6,227 bases of DNA from Chlamydiota bacterium (GTDB taxonomy: Bacteria > Chlamydiota > Chlamydiia > Chlamydiales > Simkaniaceae), in NCBI GenBank assembly GCA_021772295.1, contig JAJFMG010000103.1, positions 1-6,227 on the forward strand. The letters are read 5' to 3'. Of this stretch, positions 1-5,588 are shown piece after piece (positions within the stretch are counted from its first letter, which is position 1; each line of letters begins with the position of its first letter). Below the pieces are notes generated by a model. The model was not told the DNA's origin. It did no database searches and saw only the letters and a list, made by a program, of their open reading frames with translations. Both the position numbers and the translations under genes were made by a program.

Positions 1-1219
1 CTTGTGGAAGAAACGTTTGAATAAGTTTGATGTGATCAATATCTAAGTTTGTAAATGTCGCATCTATAATATATTTTTCTTTTCCTTCTGAAGAAAAGAA
101 AAATCGAGTCTCCATTTCTGAATCTTCTTTTTTATCCCAATCTAAACTGCAATCTAATTTCCATTTCTCTTTATCTTTAAAACTTGCAAGCCCATCAAGC
201 GCGAAATTTGATTTCTTATTTCCTCTTCTAAACTCTCCAACAAGTTTCATTTGTTGAGACACATCTACATCTCCATTCAATATGATTTCTGCAAAAAAAC
301 CATTTGAGGAAACGTCTTCGATACAAAGAGTTCCATTTTTTAAAGAGCCTTGTCCAAGAAGCGCATTAAACATTGTTTCTTCTAGAGTATGAGAACCAAG
401 AAGTAAGTTTCGATTAGTCCAAGATATTTCTTCAAGTTTTGCACAAACACCAATTCCAGGATTTTGAATCTCCAATTGATTTGCTGTAAGATCATAAGAA
501 ATTTCAACAGAGGATACATAAGCATCTCCATCTAAAAAACCCGATTTGACATTCCATTTAGAGGAAAATTTTGCAAATATGCCATCAACAAATGGTGAGA
601 TTTTTGACAAATTCAAATGAGAAAAATGAATCGTAGAACCATCCTCATTTGAATCTGGAGTAATGGAGACAAAGGATTGATTTGGCATTTCTTTTTGCGT
701 TGCAAAAACAAGTGGCTTTCCCTTTTCCATTGAAGCGTATATGGATGCGACTTTAACTCCATCTTCTACTAAACAAATCTCTCCATCTTCAACAAAAGTT
801 GTAGTTCTTTTATTTTTAGATCCTTTTTTAATACCAAGCGCAGCCTTTGTTATTTGCTCACTTGTCATGGAAAGAACTGGCTTTTTGAGCAACAGATCAA
901 CTGAGATGTCAAATGGAAACCCATTCCAATGGATCTTTAGACTTGTTTCATCTACAACGAGTGTTTTGACTTTCGTTTTTTTCTCTGTAAGCGTTGCATT
1001 TTTGAGTACGAGCTTTTTATCTAAGATATACATTCCGTCATAAGAGAAGGCATAATCTTTAACATTGGGATATTTTTTGATAAGAGCTGTTTCAACAGTT
1101 TTGCAAACAACGCTTTCATGGAATGCAAAAATAGAAACAATAACGGTTATTCCAAGTATTAAAGTAAGAAGCTTCTTTCTTTTCACACTTGCTTTTTTAA
1201 CAGCCTTAAATAACCCCAT
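1..1219 (-). CDS. Large membrane-anchored AsmA/TamB-like protein, N-terminal part (partial)
   Basis: The reading frame is open from an ATG at 1219-1217 to the left edge, giving 406 complete codons with no stop, so the 3' end is missing. The start is supported by AAGGA (complement of 1226-1230) six bases upstream. Residues 1-16 are strongly basic (KKASVKRKK), and residues 17-33 are a hydrophobic helix that looks like an uncleaved signal anchor. After this come alternating short strands, for example LVLKNATL near 70-77 and DLLLKKPVLSM near 108-118. The pattern of repeated amphipathic strands behind a single N-terminal anchor is typical of AsmA/TamB/YdbH-type envelope proteins, which link the inner and outer membranes. 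The family call is an inference from this pattern, with no diagnostic motif. It is transcribed away from nqrB. Coding status is well supported; function is not. Confidence 0.8.
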   Translation of the reverse strand, partial: MGLFKAVKKASVKRKKLLTLILGITVIVSIFAFHESVVCKTVETALIKKYPNVKDYAFSYDGMYILDKKLVLKNATLTEKKTKVKTLVVDETSLKIHWNGFPFDISVDLLLKKPVLSMTSEQITKAALGIKKGSKNKRTTTFVEDGEICLVEDGVKVASIYASMEKGKPLVFATQKEMPNQSFVSITPDSNEDGSTIHFSHLNLSKISPFVDGIFAKFSSKWNVKSGFLDGDAYVSSVEISYDLTANQLEIQNPGIGVCAKLEEISWTNRNLLLGSHTLEETMFNALLGQGSLKNGTLCIEDVSSNGFFAEIILNGDVDVSQQMKLVGEFRRGNKKSNFALDGLASFKDKEKWKLDCSLDWDKKEDSEMETRFFFSSEGKEKYIIDATFTNLDIDHIKLIQTFLPQ

Positions 1220-1239
1220 TATAAATCCTTAGTATTGCA

Positions 1240-1265
1240 ATTTTACTCACTCTAACATATGTCAA
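1240..1265 (-). promoter_or_regulatory. Possible promoter for the leftward AsmA-like gene
   Basis: Reading leftward there is a perfect TTGACA -35 hexamer (complement of 1260-1265). The best -10-like hexamer, TAAAAT (complement of 1240-1245), lies only 14 bases downstream, which is short of the usual 16-18. Transcription would then begin only a few bases before the ribosome binding site at 1226-1230. The spacing makes this weak. Confidence 0.25.
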
Positions 1266-1270
1266 AAAGC

Positions 1271-1295
1271 AGCTATTTTTCCAAGTGAAATAGCT
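1271..1295. repeat. Perfect 8-bp inverted repeat (hairpin or operator)
   Basis: AGCTATTT at 1271-1278 pairs exactly with AAATAGCT at 1288-1295 around a 9-base loop. It sits between the two divergent genes. Reading leftward, the stem is followed by GC and then five Ts, so it has a weak terminator or attenuator look for leftward transcripts. Reading rightward no T-run follows. It could equally be a protein-binding dyad. Only the symmetry is seen; the role is unknown. Confidence 0.35.
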
Positions 1296-1311
1296 CAACG
1301 CGAACGTAAAC

Positions 1312-1340
1312 TTGGTCAAGACATCAAAATCTATTCTAAT
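1312..1340 (+). promoter_or_regulatory. Candidate promoter for the nqrBCDE operon
   Basis: TTGGTC (1312-1317, 3 of 6 matches to TTGACA) and TCTAAT (1335-1340, 5 of 6 matches to TATAAT) are separated by exactly 17 bases. Transcription would start near 1347 and leave a leader of about 75 bases before nqrB. An alternative -10, TATAAG at 1377-1382, has no good -35 partner. Chlamydial major-sigma promoters are often poor in the -35 element, which fits, but this is pattern matching only. Confidence 0.35.
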
Positions 1341-1344
1341 AGAT
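1329..1344. repeat. Perfect 7-bp palindrome overlapping the candidate -10 of nqrB
   Basis: ATCTATT (1329-1335) is the exact reverse complement of AATAGAT (1338-1344), with a two-base centre. The candidate -10 hexamer TCTAAT at 1335-1340 lies across its centre, a classic position for a repressor operator. In AT-rich DNA such a palindrome can arise by chance. No regulator is encoded in the window. Confidence 0.3.
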
Positions 1345-1421
1345 GCTGTATTCAATTTCCATAAATACCTCCATGGTATAAGATTTTCGCCCAAGTCTTT
1401 GAATCGAATGTTAATCTAGAT

Positions 1422-2945
1422 ATGCTTCGAAAAATATTAAACCTCTCTCTTCGTCAAACAGATGATGGGAAACCACTTGCAAAAATAAAACCACTTATTA
1501 CTGCAATTGATTCTTTTTTTTATGAAGTGCGCGATGAAACAAAATCGGGTCCACATATTAGAGATATTATAGATCTCAAACGGTGGATGATCCTTGTTGT
1601 AGCGGCCCTCGTTCCTTGTATTATCATGTCGATATGGAACTCCGGCATGCAAAAATTTGTATATGGAAGCGCTCGTTATGATTTACTGAGTGAATATATG
1701 CATGCATCCACAAATTTTTCTGCCTATATTAAATTTGCCTTTTCAGACCATCACTATCTAACCATTCTAAAATATGGGCTGTTTACCTTTATCCCCATTG
1801 CAGCTGTTTCATATATCGTTGGGGGCTTTTGGGAAGTCCTTTTTGCAAGTATTAGAAAACATGAAATTTCAGAAGGATTTCTAGTAACAGGTATTCTCTA
1901 TGCTTTGATTCTTCCATCTACCATCCCATACTGGATGGTAGCTGTCGGTGTTTCCTTAGGAACGATTCTTGGAAAAGAACTTTTTGGTGGCACTGGAATG
2001 AACATCTTTAACCCTGCGCTGATTTGCAGATGCATATTGTTCTTTTCTTTTCCTGCTCAAATGACAGGCGATATATGGGTCGGAACAAATCCAACAAACA
2101 TCAAAGAAAGTTTGAGTAGTATTAACAATCAAGCCCATCTACCTCTCATTGATAATGTATCGACAGCGTCCCCTTTAAACCTTTTCAATATTTCAACAGA
2201 TATTAAGAGAATTCATATTGATGCAATCGCAAGTAATTTTGAAACTTCCCTAAAGACGCTTCCTATTTTGCAAAGGCAGTTTCATAAATGGACACACCTT
2301 AATCAATCATCAAGTCAATTAGGTAACCTTGATGCAAACGAGATCAAAAGTTTTGTAACATCTCCCCCCAAATCTGGAGGGCTTGGTTTATCACAAGAAA
2401 ATTACAGCGCTGCCTATCACTTTGCAAATTTAAAATATGGACAGGGTAAACTTACCAATTCTAATTTTTTCTTCGGCAATCAAATTGGCTCACTTGGAGA
2501 AACATCTACCTTTGCTTGTCTTCTCGGAGCAATTTTTTTGATATGGGTTGGTATTGGCTCTTGGAGAACAATGTTATCTATTATTATTGGAGCTCTGTTT
2601 ACAGCTTGTTTATTTCAACTAGGCTCCACCTATCTTGGATTTGAACTTGGTTTTTGGAACCCTGCCAAATATGATCTTCCAGCATATAAGCATTTACTCC
2701 TTGGCGGCTTAGCATTTGGACTTGTATTTATGGCAACGGATCCTGTTTCTTCACCAGGTCTAGAAATGGGAAAATGGATATATGGATTTTTAATTGGATC
2801 GCTCACAATCGTAATTCGAGTCATTAACCCTGCATTTCCAGAGGGAGTAATGCTTGCAATTTTGTTTGGTAATGCATTTGCGCCTCTAATTGACCATATA
2901 TCGATTCGCGCAATGAGAAAAAGAAAATGGAGGAGGGCTCCATAG
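1422..2945 (+). CDS. nqrB: Na+-translocating NADH:quinone oxidoreductase subunit B
   Basis: NqrB is the main membrane subunit of Na+-NQR and carries covalent FMN and riboflavin near the quinone and sodium path. The 507 residues include family landmarks: VRD...DLKRW near 37-55, IVGGFWEVLF (G134, G135, E138, matching Vibrio cholerae G140, G141, E144), FGGTGMN and NPAL near 188-200, GSLGETS at 356-362, MATDPVSS with D440, and NPAFPEGVMLAILF followed by FAPLID with D491. The protein is about 90 residues longer than the Vibrio one. About 70 of these lie between the FMN site and GSLGETS, as in chlamydial NqrB. Two oddities: the FMN motif reads DNVSTAS, with S250 where threonine is expected, and NPALxGRA is NPALICRC (C202, C204). 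ATG 1422 is the only start candidate in the frame after the stop at 1362-1364, although no clear Shine-Dalgarno precedes it. Confidence 0.97.
   Translation: MLRKILNLSLRQTDDGKPLAKIKPLITAIDSFFYEVRDETKSGPHIRDIIDLKRWMILVVAALVPCIIMSIWNSGMQKFVYGSARYDLLSEYMHASTNFSAYIKFAFSDHHYLTILKYGLFTFIPIAAVSYIVGGFWEVLFASIRKHEISEGFLVTGILYALILPSTIPYWMVAVGVSLGTILGKELFGGTGMNIFNPALICRCILFFSFPAQMTGDIWVGTNPTNIKESLSSINNQAHLPLIDNVSTASPLNLFNISTDIKRIHIDAIASNFETSLKTLPILQRQFHKWTHLNQSSSQLGNLDANEIKSFVTSPPKSGGLGLSQENYSAAYHFANLKYGQGKLTNSNFFFGNQIGSLGETSTFACLLGAIFLIWVGIGSWRTMLSIIIGALFTACLFQLGSTYLGFELGFWNPAKYDLPAYKHLLLGGLAFGLVFMATDPVSSPGLEMGKWIYGFLIGSLTIVIRVINPAFPEGVMLAILFGNAFAPLIDHISIRAMRKRKWRRAP
2931..2936 (+). promoter_or_regulatory. 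Ribosome binding site that sets the nqrC start
   Basis: A perfect AGGAGG lies inside the last codons of nqrB, eight bases before a GTG at 2945-2947. It lies downstream of the in-frame ATG at 2927, so it cannot serve that ATG. This decides in favour of GTG 2945 as the nqrC start. Confidence 0.75.
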
Positions 2946-3904
2946 TGGATCAAAAGAAAAGTAATCTTAAAACCATTTTATTTGTTTGCTGCATTTGTTT
3001 TGTAGCAGCGCTTACGCTCTCCATTTTGGCTGCTATATTAAAAAAACCACAAAAAGAAGCTGTCGAACTCTACAAAAGCAAACAATTACTTCTTGCAGCC
3101 AAAATTTTAACATATGAAAATACATTCCAACTTCAAAATAATCAGTGCGAATATGAAAATGCTATTTACGATATAAATAGCAGTCTCCTTACCCCTTCAA
3201 ACACCCCTATAAAAGCCACGCAAGCTGACATCTTAAATCTTTATGAAAATCGCATTATTCCAATGCTTACTGATATCGATGGAAACCTCTATACTTTTGA
3301 AGATTTACAAATCAATCAGAATGAATATTTCGAAAAAAATGAGAAAATGGGTTTTGCTCATCTGCAATATAAACTTGTCTATTTTGTATTACCCAATTCA
3401 TCTCAATCTTCATTGGTTGCAATTAAACAAAATCCCAAAGAAGCTCTTCAAATCCGCTCTGAAAACTGCCTACAAAGTGACCTTTGCTTTGTAATACCCA
3501 TTAATGGATTCGGGCTGTGGGATGCCATTTATGGCTATTTATGTGTAGCAAATGATGGCAATACTATTATTGGAACTACTTGGTACGACCAAAAAGAAAC
3601 GCCTGGACTTGGTGGTGATATTTCTCTTCCTAAATGGCAAAAGCAATTTTATGATAAAGTTGTCTTTCAACCAAATCTAGACGGGGAAACCAATTTTGCA
3701 AATGCCCCACTTGGTATTAATGTCGTGAAATCTACAGTCACAAGCGAAATCAAAAGTAAGGAAATAGCCAAAAACAGTGTAGATGGACTTACTGGGGCTA
3801 CGATTACAACCATCGGCGTTGCAGAAAGTTATCGAAAATCTCTTGCCCCATATCGATCCTTTCTTATAAAAATGCATCAAAACTATGTGAAGAGTTCGTT
3901 ATGA
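2945..3904 (+). CDS. nqrC: Na+-translocating NADH:quinone oxidoreductase subunit C
   Basis: NqrC is the single-anchor, periplasm-facing flavoprotein of Na+-NQR and passes electrons through a covalently bound FMN. From the GTG start the protein has 319 residues: a basic N-terminus, a membrane anchor at about 10-32, then a periplasmic domain. [23 protein letters not shown] and, near the C-terminus, DGLTGATIT are family motifs. The last is a textbook ApbE flavinylation site with T286 as acceptor. It is longer than the Vibrio protein (about 257), as in chlamydiae, with the extra length mainly in the central region. GTG 2945 overlaps the nqrB stop by one base (TAGTG) and has a perfect AGGAGG. The alternative ATG 2927 would add six residues and lacks a good Shine-Dalgarno. 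The 3' end overlaps nqrD by four bases. Confidence 0.95.
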   Translation: MDQKKSNLKTILFVCCICFVAALTLSILAAILKKPQKEAVELYKSKQLLLAAKILTYENTFQLQNNQCEYENAIYDINSSLLTPSNTPIKATQADILNLYENRIIPMLTDIDGNLYTFEDLQINQNEYFEKNEKMGFAHLQYKLVYFVLPNSSQSSLVAIKQNPKEALQIRSENCLQSDLCFVIPINGFGLWDAIYGYLCVANDGNTIIGTTWYDQKETPGLGGDISLPKWQKQFYDKVVFQPNLDGETNFANAPLGINVVKSTVTSEIKSKEIAKNSVDGLTGATITTIGVAESYRKSLAPYRSFLIKMHQNYVKSSL

Positions 3905-4536
3905 AAAAATCAGCACTTACTTCGTACTACACCGATCAAGTTTGGAATAATAACCAAATTCTAGTATCTGTTCTTGGAATCTGTTCGGCGCTTGCAGTTA
4001 CAATCAAAGTAGAAGTTGCAATCACTATGAGTTTAGCAGTTATTTTCGTAACAGCCTTTTCAAGTCTTTTTGTATCTCTTATTCGAAAAATCACCCCTGA
4101 TAGCGTTCGAATGATTGCGCAACTTTCTATCATTTCCCTATTTGTAATCACAGTGGATCAATTCTTAAAAGCATACTCATACGAAATGTCTCGCACGCTT
4201 TCTGTCTTTGTAGGTCTTATCATTACCAACTGCATCGTAATGGGAAGGGCAGAAGCTATGGCAAGACATGTCTCTCCCCTTCCTGCCTTTTTTGATGGCG
4301 CAGGCGCCGCTTCTGGCTATGCTTTTGTGCTATTAATAGTTGGAACCATTCGAGAAATTTTTGGATTTGGAACCTTTTTAGGGTATCAGATCATTCCACA
4401 TAGTTGGTATATCAGTGAGGCACATCCTAACGCCTATCAAAATTCTACATTAATGGCGCTTGCGCCATCCGCCTTTTTTATTATTGGCGGACTAATTGGT
4501 GTTGCCAATATGATTAAACAGAAAAACGAGACGTGA
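3901..4536 (+). CDS. nqrD: Na+-translocating NADH:quinone oxidoreductase subunit D
   Basis: NqrD is a six-helix integral membrane subunit, 211 residues and close to the usual family length. Predicted helices lie near 20-36, 38-62, 68-90, 97-117, 130-150 and 184-205. C28 (in LGICSAL) and C111 (in [14 protein letters not shown]) align with the V. cholerae NqrD cysteines that, with two from NqrE, hold the intramembrane 2Fe-2S cluster. [10 protein letters not shown] and the REIFGFG stretch are also family-typical. The ATG overlaps the nqrC stop as ATGA, which suggests translational coupling, and GAAGAG at 3889-3894 serves as the ribosome binding site. Nothing unusual was seen in length or key residues. 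Confidence 0.96.
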   Translation: MKKSALTSYYTDQVWNNNQILVSVLGICSALAVTIKVEVAITMSLAVIFVTAFSSLFVSLIRKITPDSVRMIAQLSIISLFVITVDQFLKAYSYEMSRTLSVFVGLIITNCIVMGRAEAMARHVSPLPAFFDGAGAASGYAFVLLIVGTIREIFGFGTFLGYQIIPHSWYISEAHPNAYQNSTLMALAPSAFFIIGGLIGVANMIKQKNET

Positions 4537-4543
4537 GAATATT

Positions 4544-5290
4544 ATGTGGCTTGGAGATTACACAACAATCAATTTATTAGGCCTGAGCATACAGTCTGTT
4601 TTTATACAAAACATACTCCTCTTTAACTTTTTAGGGATGTGTTCTTACTTAGCATGCTCTACTACGATTAAAACAGCGCAAGGGCTCGGCTTAGCGGTCT
4701 TTGTTGTAACAACCATCTCGGGTACAATCAACTGGTTTGTGCATCATTTTATCACAAAGGAGGGAGCTCTTTATTGGCTTTCTTTTTTAGGCATCGATGC
4801 TGAAAAAATTAATTTAAACTTTTTGGAGTTTTTGATTTTTATTTCTGTCATTGCAGCCTTTGTGCAAATTTTAGAGATTGTCATCGATAAATTTGCTCCA
4901 GCGCTATATATGGCCCTTGGCATGTATTTACCACTGATCACAGTCAATTGCGCCATACTTGGAGCATGTTTATTTGCTGTTGTAAGAGACTATCCCTTAA
5001 TCGCAAATATCATCTATGTTGCAGGGGCTGGACTTGGGTGGTGGCTTGCTATCATAATCATAGCATCCATCCGAGAAAAACTCACATACTCGGAAACTGT
5101 GCCAGGACTAAAAGGGATGGGGATTACCTTTATAACAACAGGCCTTATATCTCTTTCTTTCATGGGATTTACAGGTATTTCACTCGATGAAATTAAAGAA
5201 GCAGATACATATCCAGAGCAGATTACAGCTCCGTTTGGGAGCGATACAGCGACTCTTCTTGAAGAGCATCAAGATCAGCCATATCCTTAA
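4544..5290 (+). CDS. nqrE: Na+-translocating NADH:quinone oxidoreductase subunit E
   Basis: NqrE is the inverted-topology partner of NqrD. Six hydrophobic segments are visible near 11-33, 43-68, 92-114, 120-145, 153-176 and 188-209. C33 (FLGMCSYLAC) and C136 (TVNCAILG) match the cluster-binding cysteines of V. cholerae NqrE. The final helix block GMGITFITTGLISLSFMGFT is family-typical. A polar, acidic tail of about 39 residues follows, so the protein is 248 residues against about 198 in Vibrio; chlamydial NqrE is similarly long. The last 22 or so codons overlap the convergent gcvH. The start lies seven bases after the nqrD stop, with only a weak GTGAG-type ribosome binding site overlapping that stop. 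Confidence 0.96.
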   Translation: MWLGDYTTINLLGLSIQSVFIQNILLFNFLGMCSYLACSTTIKTAQGLGLAVFVVTTISGTINWFVHHFITKEGALYWLSFLGIDAEKINLNFLEFLIFISVIAAFVQILEIVIDKFAPALYMALGMYLPLITVNCAILGACLFAVVRDYPLIANIIYVAGAGLGWWLAIIIIASIREKLTYSETVPGLKGMGITFITTGLISLSFMGFTGISLDEIKEADTYPEQITAPFGSDTATLLEEHQDQPYP

Positions 5291-5588
5291 TTTCAATTTT
5301 ATATAGCCAACCAAAACTCTCAGGATTTTCATTTAATAACGAGATATCCTTTTTTAATGCTTCATTTACCTCAATAACTTTTCCAGAGGCGCATGCATAA
5401 CTGTCTGCTGCAGCTTTTGTAGATTCTAGAATAACAGCTTCTTCCCCTTTAGTAAGGGTAGCCCCAACTTTTGGAAGCTCAACATATACGATTTCACCAA
5501 GCTCTTTTTGAGCGAAGGTTGAAATCCCGCAAGTACCAATGTTGCCAACAGGCTCAATCCATTCATGCGTATCGCTAAATTTTTTCAT
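5223..5588 (-). CDS. gcvH: Glycine cleavage system H protein (lipoyl carrier)
   Basis: The 121-residue protein is a full-length H protein. It begins with the typical FSDTHEWIE, and ELGEIVYVELPKVG follows near 29-42. ESTKAAADSYACASGKV then presents K58 as the lysylated lipoyl site. It ends with the usual NPESFGWLYKIEI and an acidic C-terminal segment. In glycine cleavage this protein shuttles the aminomethyl group between the P, T and L proteins; no gcvP or gcvT is in the window. The ATG at 5588-5586 directly follows the stop of the upstream gene (TGAATG), with AAAAGG (complement of 5596-5601) as ribosome binding site, so the two are almost certainly co-transcribed. The stop lies 68 bases inside the convergent nqrE. 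Confidence 0.96.
   Translation of the reverse strand: MKKFSDTHEWIEPVGNIGTCGISTFAQKELGEIVYVELPKVGATLTKGEEAVILESTKAAADSYACASGKVIEVNEALKKDISLLNENPESFGWLYKIEIKDMADLDALQEESLYRSQTEL

Noticed and set aside
741..1043. A 100-codon open frame on the + strand
   Set aside because: It lies wholly antisense to the long AsmA-like frame, has no ribosome binding site, and has Ser/Phe-rich content typical of a reversed AT-rich gene.
1259..1288. A nine-codon possible leader peptide (MSKSSYFSK) upstream of nqrB
   Set aside because: It has no Shine-Dalgarno, lies upstream of the best promoter candidate, and shows no regulatory codon run.
1206..1394. A 62-codon frame on the - strand across the divergent intergenic region
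   Set aside because: It overlaps the start of the AsmA-like gene, covers the promoter region, has no recognisable motif and no good ribosome binding site.
2630..2953. A 107-codon frame on the - strand inside nqrB
   Set aside because: It is antisense to the most conserved C-terminal part of NqrB, so its openness follows from that gene's codon use.
3243..3494. An 83-codon + strand frame inside nqrC
   Set aside because: It is out of frame within a well-supported nqrC and has no family resemblance. There is no sign of a frameshift in nqrC, whose motifs run in one frame.
4948..5190. An 80-codon + strand frame inside nqrE
   Set aside because: It is out of frame with the conserved NqrE helices, and its Cys/His/Trp-rich content is an artefact of shifting a membrane-protein frame.
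5177..5193. Six-base-pair inverted repeat near the 3' end of nqrE as a gcvH terminator
   Set aside because: The stem is short and AT-rich, and no T-run follows it on either strand.
5322..5355. Possible intrinsic terminator for nqrE (AGGAT/ATCCT then a T-run)
   Set aside because: The stem is only five base pairs with a 19-base loop and low GC, and it lies inside gcvH. The T-run encodes lysines on the other strand, so chance is more likely.
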